Source: a virus. From it: a stretch of 26,026 bases of DNA. The number at the start of each line of letters is the position of its first letter. The first letter of the stretch is position 1. The position numbers and the translations under genes were made by a program. The stretch spans positions 1 through 26,026 of IMG/VR virus record IMGVR_UViG_3300025849_000189; one strand, 5' to 3'. Below, piece by piece: positions 10,646 to 19,698 of this stretch. A model generated the notes under the pieces. That model saw only the letters and a list, made by a program, of their open reading frames with translations. It searched no databases and was not told where the DNA came from.

Positions 10646-13600
10646 GTAATGTTTACTCCGCTATTTGCTGCAATTGATGTAGGTGTATAAACTGTACTCT
10701 TGTTTACTATGATGTCACTAGTTGATATAACTGGCAAAAACAATTCATCACTATCACTAATTATTTCAAATAATGCGTTTGGATTTGCTTGATTATCTAC
10801 TGATTCGATATTAATCTGCGCTATTTGACCAACTGTATTGTTGTGGATAAAGGCCGCTAGTTCAGTAAAGTAAAATGTATCTCCAAAATCCCAACTGTCA
10901 ATACTAAAATATAGATTGATCAATCGTATTATTTCTTGTTTAATTTCAGTATCACTTAGTGTACTATTTGCAGTTTTGGTTACATTAAATTTTGCTTGTA
11001 GTTCACTACTTGCCAAGTTACCAAAAAGTATTTTGTACTTAACTGGTCTATATATAACTTGATCACTGATTGACTTTTTGTTGTCTAAACTTTTAAACAA
11101 GTCATTCAACGAAGATATAGTAGGAGGATTTGGTTTAGTATATGCTCTACCATCAAATCTTGCCCATGTTCTAAAACTGTTCTCATAAGATGTTAACAGT
11201 ACATATGTATCAATAATGTTAGTTGTTGCTGGATCAATAACTTGATTAGCATCAGCAATACGTGTATATTTGCTTGATAGTCCACTACGTCCAGTTACTG
11301 ATGTGCCGCTACTAGTATTATGTACTGTATACGTAAACCCATTAACAACTTTTGTATTAAGTTTGATTGTTTCGTCTCCAACAATATCATGGAATGCACT
11401 TGGATTTACTGGAAACCCATCATTTTTAGGACTTGACAATGTTAGTCTAATTTTGTTAGGATCAGTATAACCATCTGGATATACAAAATATCCAAATGCA
11501 TTCATAATATAATCTGAACCAATTGGTAAACTGTTTGATTTGCTTTTACTATTAATTCCTAGTATCTTGATATTGTCCATACTTGGTTTTAGTGTCTCAC
11601 TACTAAATGTTTCAGCAAAGTTTAAGTTAGCAAATTTAACTTGCTCATCACTACCAAACACATAACGAGTTTTGCGGGTTATAATTTCCCACTGTGATGA
11701 AGTATAATTTAGTCTTATAATCCAACTGTTGTCAAGACCTGTACCGTTTGTATCACCTTCATATGTTCTACTCCAACTACTTGGATTGTTATTTGTAATT
11801 GAACTAGTGACTAAGTCACTACTATCAACTATTGCCCATGCTTGTGTTGCAGCATCATAACGTAAACCAAAGCTGTTTTTGTTTGTAATACGAGTAAGCA
11901 CATTTGTTTTAATTGCACTGGTTAAATCATTAGCCCAACTTGGCAAAATACGTTTAATGCGAGCACCACTTGGAATAACTCCGCTTAATACAATACTACC
12001 ACGGCCAATCATATCAATACCAGTTGGTGTACCAATACTATTATCGATCCCTAGTCCGTCATTGTAAATTCCAGTTACTCTTACCCATTTTGTATCTGCA
12101 TTTGAAATTACGGCTGTTGCACTTGCACCGCTACCGCCACCACCACTAAGTGTAATACTTGTAGCACTGTCATAACTTAATCCGCTATTTGTAATAGTAA
12201 TACTAACTAACGCTCCACTACCATCAATATTTGCAACACCAGTAGCACCTGTTCCAGCGCCTGCTATTGTAACTGTTGGTGCTGATGTGTATCCACTACC
12301 AGCACTGGTTATTTTGATACTGCTAATGTATCCTATTTTATATGGAGGAGTTACAAACTCAATGATTGAATTTATATCAATTTTATCCATTGGTGCAACG
12401 CCGTTTGACTTAACTCGTTGTATAGTACTAGTGTCGTTAGTTAAGTATCCAGTACTTGTGTTTGCACCCTTAGTAACTTGATTCCAACGGAATGCATTTG
12501 TTGCACTACCGTTTGCATTATAGTAAACAATATTAGCAGTTGTGTTAGTATATTGACTAGCTGGAGCATATGCTCCATCTGGACCATAATACTGCCTATC
12601 ATAAAAGAAGTTTTTAACTTCTGGATTATCCAATAGTGGCTTAATAAACCTACTGTATGTTTGTTCACTGTTTAAATTAGTTGGTAGACTAACTACACTA
12701 CGTGCCGCAATATCTTCTCTGTACAAATATCCATCGTCTAAGAACTGTATAGCGTCACTATAACTGCCAGTTGGATCGTTAAAATCTCTAAAGCGACTGT
12801 GTCCACTATGTACACGGTTAACACTTTTAATTTTGCGTATGTTTTCACTTACTGTTAATGGAAATATACTGTAATCTTCTGCTGTTACTAATCTATCTTG
12901 TGTACTAAAGAAACGTCCAGCATTGTCTTTAATGCTTTGTAAACTTTCACGTTCACTAGCATTGCTTATTCTAGTTTTTAAACTAGCACTAAACACTGCA
13001 CGATATGTATTTCCATCACTACCTGCGTAATCAAACGAATATGAAGTTGATCCAAAACTTTCTGGATTTAGTGCATAACTACGGTTTAATCCAGTTCTAT
13101 ACCACACACGGATAATACCACGTGGTACGTTCCCAAATAGTCCGTCACCAAACACAATACTAATTTTATCATCTTCTCTACTTGATACAGTATAAATGTT
13201 TCTAAAGTTATTGTCAAGATTATTATATATTGCATTTAGTCCGAAGATTCGATCAACTTGATTCCAATTAGATGATACTTGTCCAATTTCATCAATAGTC
13301 TGTACCCAAATATTTCCGTTTGCTACATTAGTGTCATCAATATCAAGTACAAGATTTGGCAATCCGTCAGTAATGTTAAAGTCTTTGAAGTTTAATGTGC
13401 CTTGTTTAAATCCTAAAAAGAATCCAGTGTTTGGACTACTAAACCCACCATTGTCATTTTTGTATAATATATCAAGTGCACCAAATGGATCAGGTGTTTT
13501 TTCTTGTATACGATTTGAGTTAGTATTATAATACAAACTATGTGCACCAAATACTGCTCGTGTTCCAGAAATATTTGCGTTAAACTCGTACGATGGTTCA

Positions 13601-14181
13601 GCACCTATACTTGTTGTTCTGTAAATTTCGTTTGAGATGCCGTCACGCACACTCCTACTAAAAGGTGTACCAAATTGGTTACTGCCGGCAAAGATGCTGT
13701 TCATTACTGTAATAAAGTTTTGATAAAAAACTGGATCAGTTACATCTTCAAACTGCAAGTCCACATTTGCAAGACTGTTTCCGTCTACATCATAAACTGT
13801 TTCACTTGTTTTTACACTATCAATTTTTAAATAACCACTAGCTACTACATTACGTGTTGGGTTATACCCCAAAAACTCAGCAATACGGAGGGCGCTGTCT
13901 CTACGTTCTGCTGTACTTAAATAATTTTCACGTGAGTTAAGATCATTACGGAATGCTAAGTTGTGTCCCAGAAATGCCATAAGTTCTAGTAAACTTGTAA
14001 ACTCACTTGAGCTGATCCAGTCATTAAAATTTTCTGGGTAGTTGGTATCTATGTACTCTACCATTGCATTTTTAATAGTGTCAAAGTCGTATGCTTGGAA
14101 GTTTGCTTGCGCAAAACTTTCATACACTACACTAAAATCTTCAGCTGCAAATAAACTGCTCTGTCTTGCGCCTTGTGCCAT
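10642..14181 (-). CDS. 6: Baseplate wedge subunit gp6 (enlarged)
   Basis: T4 gp6 joins neighbouring wedges into the ring of the contractile-tail baseplate and carries a Baseplate_J-type core. The N-terminus here (about 20-125) has the family hallmarks FQAYDFDTIKNAMVEYI, NYPENFNDWISSSEF, GHNLAFRNDLNSRENYLST and AEFLGYNPTRN. The C-terminus (about 1010-1160) has the wedge dimerisation-like region with YKILFGN, INLYFSIDSWDFGDTFYF and IAQINIESVDNQ. At 1179 residues it is nearly twice T4 gp6 (660). The extra length lies mostly in the middle and includes glycine-rich GSGYTSAPTVTIAG segments at about 620-692. The ATG forms a TAATG overlap with the gp25 stop, and its own stop overlaps the next start as ATGA, so translation is probably coupled through the operon. 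Confidence 0.93.
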   Translation of the reverse strand: MAQGARQSSLFAAEDFSVVYESFAQANFQAYDFDTIKNAMVEYIDTNYPENFNDWISSSEFTSLLELMAFLGHNLAFRNDLNSRENYLSTAERRDSALRIAEFLGYNPTRNVVASGYLKIDSVKTSETVYDVDGNSLANVDLQFEDVTDPVFYQNFITVMNSIFAGSNQFGTPFSRSVRDGISNEIYRTTSIGAEPSYEFNANISGTRAVFGAHSLYYNTNSNRIQEKTPDPFGALDILYKNDNGGFSSPNTGFFLGFKQGTLNFKDFNITDGLPNLVLDIDDTNVANGNIWVQTIDEIGQVSSNWNQVDRIFGLNAIYNNLDNNFRNIYTVSSREDDKISIVFGDGLFGNVPRGIIRVWYRTGLNRSYALNPESFGSTSYSFDYAGSDGNTYRAVFSASLKTRISNASERESLQSIKDNAGRFFSTQDRLVTAEDYSIFPLTVSENIRKIKSVNRVHSGHSRFRDFNDPTGSYSDAIQFLDDGYLYREDIAARSVVSLPTNLNSEQTYSRFIKPLLDNPEVKNFFYDRQYYGPDGAYAPASQYTNTTANIVYYNANGSATNAFRWNQVTKGANTSTGYLTNDTSTIQRVKSNGVAPMDKIDINSIIEFVTPPYKIGYISSIKITSAGSGYTSAPTVTIAGAGTGATGVANIDGSGALVSITITNSGLSYDSATSITLSGGGGSGASATAVISNADTKWVRVTGIYNDGLGIDNSIGTPTGIDMIGRGSIVLSGVIPSGARIKRILPSWANDLTSAIKTNVLTRITNKNSFGLRYDAATQAWAIVDSSDLVTSSITNNNPSSWSRTYEGDTNGTGLDNSWIIRLNYTSSQWEIITRKTRYVFGSDEQVKFANLNFAETFSSETLKPSMDNIKILGINSKSKSNSLPIGSDYIMNAFGYFVYPDGYTDPNKIRLTLSSPKNDGFPVNPSAFHDIVGDETIKLNTKVVNGFTYTVHNTSSGTSVTGRSGLSSKYTRIADANQVIDPATTNIIDTYVLLTSYENSFRTWARFDGRAYTKPNPPTISSLNDLFKSLDNKKSISDQVIYRPVKYKILFGNLASSELQAKFNVTKTANSTLSDTEIKQEIIRLINLYFSIDSWDFGDTFYFTELAAFIHNNTVGQIAQINIESVDNQANPNALFEIISDSDELFLPVISTSDIIVNKSTVYTPTSIAANSGVNIT

Positions 14182-14546
14182 TATGTTGTCTCACTTGTGT
14201 ATGTTAAATATAGTTCTTCAGCCAGCCCAGTATCATCATAAACAACACGTACTCGTATATCTAATTGATGATCTGAAGGTTTAGTTAAATTTAATTCACT
14301 AAAAATCCATCTTGGGTCACTGTCAATAATATTTTGTACATCTTCAGTTGCCAAATTTTCTGTAGCTTCGTCTAGAGGTTCAAAAATTAAATCATGTAGT
14401 ATTGACCCAAAGTTTGGGTTCATTACTCTTTCACCTTTACGAGTGTAAAAGTGGTTTAGCAAGTCACGCAGTGCTAAATCCTTGTCTGTAAGGATTGAGT
14501 TAATGCTTTTGCTATCAATTGTGCTATATCCAACGTATGTAACCAT
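14181..14546 (-). CDS. 25: Baseplate wedge subunit gp25
   Basis: gp25 is the small, conserved wedge protein of contractile tails (TssE in type VI secretion), where it helps nucleate sheath assembly. The 121-residue product has the typical core DLALRDLLNHFYTRKGERVM, then NPNFGSILHDLIFEPLDE, and a C-terminal half of alternating strands (LDIRVRVVYDDT, AEELYLTYTS). Its length is close to T4 gp25 (132). The stop overlaps the gp6 start (TAATG). No Shine-Dalgarno sequence is visible before the ATG. Instead, a perfect late promoter box ends five bases upstream, so the mRNA may start at or next to the start codon. The 33-base gap before it is the longest space between genes in this operon. Confidence 0.95.
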   Translation of the reverse strand: MVTYVGYSTIDSKSINSILTDKDLALRDLLNHFYTRKGERVMNPNFGSILHDLIFEPLDEATENLATEDVQNIIDSDPRWIFSELNLTKPSDHQLDIRVRVVYDDTGLAEELYLTYTSETT

Positions 14547-14551
14547 ACTGA

Positions 14552-14559
14552 TATTTATA
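14552..14559 (-). promoter_or_regulatory. T4-type late promoter box before gp25
   Basis: The minus strand reads TATAAATA, an exact match to the T4 late promoter consensus recognised by RNA polymerase with gp55. It lies in the only sizeable gap of the structural operon (14547-14579) and on the right strand. Its last base is five bases before the gp25 ATG, which would put the transcript start at about the A of the ATG. It could be chance in AT-rich DNA, but I found only one other perfect copy on this strand, also in an intergenic position. Confidence 0.6.
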
Positions 14560-14579
14560 GCAAAATTAACTGCTACTTT

Positions 14580-15467
14580 TTAAATTTTAGTAGTAAATCG
14601 GACAATATCACCAGTATTCAGTGTTTTTGTTATAGTAATAACATTGTTAAGCAAAGTAAAGTCAAAAAAGTGTTGAATTACCTCTCCGTTAATTTCCACT
14701 TTAAGTTTTTCTACTGGTTCCATACTAGGAGTAGTTGAGATTGTAAACACACTACTACCACTGTATGTGAATTGATCAACGACTAATTTACTGTCATACT
14801 GCTTTGCAATAGTACGTTTAATACCCTCTGGTGTTTTTGAAAGGAATTTTAGTGTTTCTGCATAGTATGCAAATCTTGCTCTTTCTAAGTCGTCCTCACC
14901 TAGCGCATCGATATCATTTTTATCACGCATTTCATATATACCAGTTTGTCTATGCCAACTACGTGATTTTGTTTTTCCATAGTCACTTAATCTTATAATT
15001 GATGCTGCTTGTGAGCAAAAATTTCGATTAAAGTTGCTACGTTTAATTGCACTTGCAAGTGAATCCCAATCACTATTAACAATGTAATCTCGTAATTCAT
15101 ATACACCTTCATTGGCAGTTACTTGCAAAATGTCGCCATTAATAATATAGTAAAGTATTAACCCATCATACACACATTGTGGTATACTAGGTAATCCAAA
15201 GTCTTTTAGTTGTCTAATGAGAGTACGCTGATTGTTTTGAAAATCTTGTATCCAAATATTATATGCTTCTTGCTCAGTGATTCCACGATCAAAACCAGGA
15301 ATACTGTAACCAGTTTGGTTATATCCAACATATGTTGACATATTAAGAGTTACAAGAATTACTTTGTCACTAGCAGTTATTGTATTAATGTCTAACCTGG
15401 TATTCCAGTTTTCGTCTTTAACAATAAATTCTTCCCAATTTGTCTTAAATTTAGATAAAATAGTCAT
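14580..15467 (-). CDS. Baseplate-region protein with lysozyme-like domain (inferred)
   Basis: A 295-residue protein between gp5 and gp25; I do not recognise a T4 counterpart by sequence. Residues about 50-180 follow the layout of a T4-lysozyme-like fold: a GYSIPG turn, ITEQEAYNIWIQDFQN (compare the ITKDEAEKLFNQDV segment of T4 lysozyme), a hydrophobic core helix VYDGLILYYIINGD, then SDWDSLASAIKRSNFNRNF. The usual catalytic glutamate before the glycine turn is not visible, so the domain may be structural only. The C-terminal 70 residues look like a small beta domain (VFTISTTPSMEPVEKLKVEI and following). It starts two bases after the gp5 stop with AGAAGG upstream as a likely ribosome site. The fold call is inference; that the gene is real and part of the baseplate operon is secure. 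Confidence 0.85.
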   Translation of the reverse strand: MTILSKFKTNWEEFIVKDENWNTRLDINTITASDKVILVTLNMSTYVGYNQTGYSIPGFDRGITEQEAYNIWIQDFQNNQRTLIRQLKDFGLPSIPQCVYDGLILYYIINGDILQVTANEGVYELRDYIVNSDWDSLASAIKRSNFNRNFCSQAASIIRLSDYGKTKSRSWHRQTGIYEMRDKNDIDALGEDDLERARFAYYAETLKFLSKTPEGIKRTIAKQYDSKLVVDQFTYSGSSVFTISTTPSMEPVEKLKVEINGEVIQHFFDFTLLNNVITITKTLNTGDIVRFTTKI

Positions 15468-15469
15468 AA

Positions 15470-16924
15470 TTATTGCCTTCTGCCTGAACGAATATTTTTA
15501 GCTTTGGCTCTGCGTTCCAGTTCTTTTTCAAAAGCAGATTTTCGTTGTTCATTTTCACCAGCAAAAGGACTCGGAGCTGAATTAGTTTTTCCTACGTCAC
15601 TTTGTTCATAATCCACTGGAGATGACTTTGGATAGTCGAATTTCGATACATCATAATCAGTTGCTGATGTTTGTGCACTTGATGGTGCTTGTGCAGCAAT
15701 TTTATTACCTTGTGCACTATGTCCGCCCCATGGTTCATGTTCAGGTACTCTTGGATTAATGCTTTCTATTACTGCACGATTTACATTTAAACTTCCGCTT
15801 GTTGGTCCAACTGCACCCAATGCTGAAGGACCGTTTAAGTCTAACATACCATCTGTACTAATTCTACCATATCCTTTAGCTTTAAGTTGTAAATTTAAAT
15901 CAGTTGTTAGTCGTATGTCTTTATTTGCTTTAAGTTGTATTGGCCCTGTTGCAGTTTCTGCTTGTATACCTGCGGCACCACGAGCTTTAATATTAAATGA
16001 ATCAGCATCCATGTTAATATCACCGCCAGCATAAAAGTTAAAGTCTTTTTCTGCATGATAACTTACACTACCTTTTGCATAAACATCAACATTTCCATCA
16101 GCATCCATTTGCATCCAACTAGTGCCTTTTTGGTTTGTTATATATACAATACCAGCAGTGTCATTGAAAAGCATTTGTGCTCCGCCTGCACTACGTAAAC
16201 GTACTAAGTTATTTTGACCTTCTTCACGTGATTGGTCTGGTACATAATTTACTCCTTCTCTATGAGCAACTGTACCGTCATCCATTACAAAACTATGTCC
16301 TGCAGGAGTTACAAATCCTGATACATTAATCGGTGACTCACGTCGTGAACCACTACTACCAATCCCACGTATTGGGTCTAATGCAGTACCTTGCTCAGCA
16401 ATTGCATTGCTAACTGGATGTCTACTTCTAGTATTTCCTGATTGCTTAACTCCTGGGTCAACTGATGCGCCGATGGTATTTTCATTTGTTATTTCACTAA
16501 CTGGTAATCCAGGTATTGAACCGTTACGTCCAACTGTTGGCAGTACGCCAATTAAAAACCCAATGGGATCGTCTCCAGTAAACGCAACTAAAACTTCAGT
16601 GCCAGGACCAGGCGGAGGGAAGCATGCACCGTATGCAACTGATGTATTTTCACCAGTAATTGATCCACCAAATGGAGATACTGTTCTAACTTTAGTAAAT
16701 TTATGTCTTTCTTCACGGGTATCTTGGTTTCCCCATCTTTCATTATTAACTAATTTAACATATATTGCTTGTCCATAATCAGGGTCAGCTACATCAACAA
16801 CATTACCCACAAACACTCCGTTAGGCATTGCAAATCCAACACGATCACCACTAGAATACACTGATGGTATTCCAATCGAATCTCTATTTGTATTTGTTGC
16901 TCTATTTTGTTCTTTATTTGACAT
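15470..16924 (-). CDS. 5: Baseplate central spike gp5-like, without lysozyme domain
   Basis: T4 gp5 is the needle under the baseplate hub: an OB-fold domain, a lysozyme domain, and a triple-stranded beta-helix. Here residues about 25-130 form the OB-like part (VGFAMPNGVFVGNVVDVADP, YGACFPPPGPGTEVLVAFTGDDP, GFLIGVLPT). Residues about 210-370 form a VgrG-like beta-helix with short repeating turns (VDVYAKGSVSYHAEKDFNF, INMDADSFNIKARG, IQLKANKDIRLTTD). The 80 or so residues between are a glycine/serine linker with no glycoside hydrolase motif, so the lysozyme of T4 gp5 is absent. After the helix comes an RVPEHEPWGGH segment and a charged, probably disordered tail of about 85 residues. AAGGAA precedes the ATG, and the upstream gene ends eight bases earlier. 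At 484 residues it is shorter than T4 gp5 (575). Confidence 0.88.
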   Translation of the reverse strand: MSNKEQNRATNTNRDSIGIPSVYSSGDRVGFAMPNGVFVGNVVDVADPDYGQAIYVKLVNNERWGNQDTREERHKFTKVRTVSPFGGSITGENTSVAYGACFPPPGPGTEVLVAFTGDDPIGFLIGVLPTVGRNGSIPGLPVSEITNENTIGASVDPGVKQSGNTRSRHPVSNAIAEQGTALDPIRGIGSSGSRRESPINVSGFVTPAGHSFVMDDGTVAHREGVNYVPDQSREEGQNNLVRLRSAGGAQMLFNDTAGIVYITNQKGTSWMQMDADGNVDVYAKGSVSYHAEKDFNFYAGGDINMDADSFNIKARGAAGIQAETATGPIQLKANKDIRLTTDLNLQLKAKGYGRISTDGMLDLNGPSALGAVGPTSGSLNVNRAVIESINPRVPEHEPWGGHSAQGNKIAAQAPSSAQTSATDYDVSKFDYPKSSPVDYEQSDVGKTNSAPSPFAGENEQRKSAFEKELERRAKAKNIRSGRRQ

Positions 16925-16932
16925 AATGTTCC

Positions 16933-19698
16933 TTAACTATTATTATACATATTTACAAGCCAAGTTGGTGGGCGGTGGTGTTTGGTACGTTCACCCGAAC
17001 CGCCCCAATATGGTGCTGCATTCGGACTTAGGTTTGCACCAATACCAGGTGTCATTGCAATATCATAATGATGTGCAACGCCAGACATATATAATCCTGA
17101 CCCAGATCCATACGCTGGGTTAGCTATACCAACACTTGGTACTAACCCTGCACTTCGAGTTTCTGTTAAAAACGCTGATGTGTAGTTTTGTATAAGGGCA
17201 AGATCTTGCGGATTTTCTACACTTAATAATCTATTACCATCATAAAGTTGAACATCAGCAGCATAGCCATTGTGTCTGCCGCTTCCTCCTGGTCCTCGGT
17301 TTCCACCCCTAGGTGTTATAACACCAGTTAGTCCAGTTGATGACGCAGCACTTTCCATAGCAGTCAATAATCTACCGTCTACTCCAGTTCTAGGACCAGT
17401 TATAGTACCATTGCCACTTCCGGTTGCTGATGGATCTAGTGTACTACTTGTATCATTAACAACATTACCATTGGTGTCTGGCTGTGGGTCTGTATCATCA
17501 TTTGTATTATGATAGTTTGACTTTAACGAGCTTGGCTGGTCACCAATTGTTTTTCCTTCTAATAATTGATTAATCAACATGGTATTATTAGTATTAGTGT
17601 CTCTTATTGAATCAAGAGTTTGTTTAAATTCACCCATCATGTATTGTGAGGTAACACTTTTAACACGGTATAATGCTGTTACGTTAAATATTTCCTCAGG
17701 CATTAACCCATCTTCACTTTCAAGGACTGGTAATCTCATATTAAAAAAGTACCCTAATCCGCCAAACTCATAATCGGCCTGATTGTCATTAGTTGCGGCG
17801 GCGCCTTTGGGTTTTCCTAACCAATAAGGATCTCCTCTAATATTTAATCTCTGCTCTACTAATTCACCAGTAGCATTAAGATTAATTTCTAATGCACCCA
17901 ACATTGCAGTTCCAGGATCATCGTTAGTATCAGCACCGCTTGATGCTAAACTATCATTAACACTTCTATAATCAAACTGCATTGATGTTTGATCTGATTC
18001 AAATTCTTTACTAAAACGTGTATTTCCATCATAAAGATCACTTTGTGTTATGTATTTGAACGTAGCGGGTTTAAATCTGACTGACTCCGTATTTGTATTT
18101 TCAAAAAGTTGTCTATTACTTTCTTCAAGTGTTTGCTCTTTAAGTTCAAGATTACGTTGTGCTTCGTCTATCGCCGCAGTGTTAGCTTCGTATTCACGAT
18201 TGGTTCGTGCAAGTTGTCCATCTTCATTTCTTGGGTCTACTTGGCTTAGTTTTGCTTCCAATCTTGTTCGTTCTGTTTCAAGTCTTCTTACGGCTGATAC
18301 AGCGGTTGCATACTGTTGTCTTGCATTATATGCAGCAGATTCTGCTGTCGTTAACCCTGGAAACTGCTGGTTGGCACCCAGCTGGCCACCAGCAATGGCT
18401 TGAGTAACAAAAAATATAGTGTTTAATGATAAGTCAACATCAAGTACTTCAGTGTTGAGTCCAGTATATGTATAATCATATCTTTTGCGTAATAGTCCAT
18501 TGCGTAATATATTATTCATACGAGCTTGTTGAGCACTGCTATCACCTGCTAGCTGTTTAAAACTTATAGGATCATGAACTCCCTGTGGCGCAGCATATGC
18601 TTTTATGTTGTAGATAAATTTTCTCACATATTGCTTTGCAACTGAGTCATAAGGCTCCTTGTATTCTACTTTTGTTGAAAACATAAACCACTGCATAAGT
18701 TCACTTAATCTGTTAAAGTCAGCAACTGCATCATCTGTATTATCTTTAGCAAACCTGTTTTTTCCAACTAGGGGTATTTTTTTAAATTCTTTAGTTTGTA
18801 ATATTGCTGCAGCAATCGCCGCTGTCATACTTGTACCTTCAGCAAGTGTAAATGTGACTACTCCACCAGCTGACGTCACACTAACGTTGCGACCTTCTTG
18901 TAAGTTTTCGCCACGTACAGCATCAAACTTCCAATTTTTCCATTCGTCAGCCGCTCCTTCTGTACCAAATTCATATATGTTTGGATATAGCCTTGTGACT
19001 GTAGTTTCAACTAGTCTTTCTGTTTCTTTATTAATTTCGTCAGTAAAATTAGTTAAAAACTCTCCAAAGGTACTGGCTGATACAGATAAATCAGTTTTTA
19101 GATGGTAGTCCATTCGACGATACGCATTAGATTCAGTTTCTACAAACGCAACTTGGTAATTAGTTGCACTATCTTGATGCTTTATTTGAAAGTCTGTTAT
19201 TGATGCAACATACCAAAATGGACCAATCTCTTCATCTTTTATTGAAGTATTGTCTTGTTTCCATCCTCGAAATTTAAGCTCAAGTAGATAACTTGCTTCG
19301 ATATGATTTCTAATACCAAGTTCTCTAGCTGCTAACATGATTCGATTTAGAAATGTCATACCGTTTGCTTCTTGAAAGGTAATATCCCAAGTGTTAGCAA
19401 CTGCATTTCTATTGTCTCTTACAAATCCTAATGTTGTATTTTGTATTACTGTTTCAAGACTAATTTCATTTTCAACACCAGTCTCTGCTAATGTAATATA
19501 TGTGCCGTCTGTTATGTTTGTTTCAAATTCTTGAGCACGAGTTGGATTAATCATATGTATCGCCCAACTGTAAGTATAAGTTTCATATTCGTTTAAAATA
19601 TTATCTTTATAAAAGCTAGCAGAGTTATTAACAAATTGTCTGTTATTACTAATTCTTGCAGCTTCCCTGGCGTCTGCAATCTCGTCTAAAGTACCCAT
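16933..19698 (-). CDS. Hub-like baseplate protein with C-terminal M15-type peptidase domain
   Basis: A 921-residue protein just upstream of gp5, the place expected for a tail-hub partner. The N-terminal 440 residues are mixed alpha/beta with no named motif (NEYETYTYSWAIHMINP, FRGWKQDN, RKRYDYTYTGLNTEVLDVDL). Residues about 449-531 are a coiled coil rich in E, R, Q and A. A second structured part (about 540-720) is followed by a D/N/T/S/G-rich linker. The last 150 residues carry GRHNGYAAD (H809, D815) and HHYD (876-879), the spacing and residues of the zinc site in D-Ala-D-Ala carboxypeptidase-like (M15/LAS) peptidases; the first motif is one residue shorter than the textbook HxxGxAxD. I infer that it cuts cell-wall peptide bonds during DNA entry. 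Start and stop of neighbours overlap as TAATG. The hub role (gp27-like) is positional inference. Confidence 0.88.
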   Translation of the reverse strand: MGTLDEIADAREAARISNNRQFVNNSASFYKDNILNEYETYTYSWAIHMINPTRAQEFETNITDGTYITLAETGVENEISLETVIQNTTLGFVRDNRNAVANTWDITFQEANGMTFLNRIMLAARELGIRNHIEASYLLELKFRGWKQDNTSIKDEEIGPFWYVASITDFQIKHQDSATNYQVAFVETESNAYRRMDYHLKTDLSVSASTFGEFLTNFTDEINKETERLVETTVTRLYPNIYEFGTEGAADEWKNWKFDAVRGENLQEGRNVSVTSAGGVVTFTLAEGTSMTAAIAAAILQTKEFKKIPLVGKNRFAKDNTDDAVADFNRLSELMQWFMFSTKVEYKEPYDSVAKQYVRKFIYNIKAYAAPQGVHDPISFKQLAGDSSAQQARMNNILRNGLLRKRYDYTYTGLNTEVLDVDLSLNTIFFVTQAIAGGQLGANQQFPGLTTAESAAYNARQQYATAVSAVRRLETERTRLEAKLSQVDPRNEDGQLARTNREYEANTAAIDEAQRNLELKEQTLEESNRQLFENTNTESVRFKPATFKYITQSDLYDGNTRFSKEFESDQTSMQFDYRSVNDSLASSGADTNDDPGTAMLGALEINLNATGELVEQRLNIRGDPYWLGKPKGAAATNDNQADYEFGGLGYFFNMRLPVLESEDGLMPEEIFNVTALYRVKSVTSQYMMGEFKQTLDSIRDTNTNNTMLINQLLEGKTIGDQPSSLKSNYHNTNDDTDPQPDTNGNVVNDTSSTLDPSATGSGNGTITGPRTGVDGRLLTAMESAASSTGLTGVITPRGGNRGPGGSGRHNGYAADVQLYDGNRLLSVENPQDLALIQNYTSAFLTETRSAGLVPSVGIANPAYGSGSGLYMSGVAHHYDIAMTPGIGANLSPNAAPYWGGSGERTKHHRPPTWLVNMYNNS
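16990..17330 (-). other. Putative zinc peptidase domain (M15-like) of the 921-residue protein
   Basis: This stretch codes for about residues 790-903. The possible zinc ligands are H809 and D815 in GRHNGYAADVQLYD and H876 or H877 with D879 in GVAHHYDIA, about 60 residues apart. Between them is a helix-rich stretch (QDLALIQNYTSAFLTE) and a glycine-rich loop, as in small tail-associated endopeptidases. The family call rests on these motifs only. Confidence 0.6.

Noticed and set aside
16407-16778. 123-codon plus-strand frame opposite the gp5-like gene
   Set aside because: The gp5 frame on the minus strand has clear family motifs over this stretch; the plus-strand product has none.
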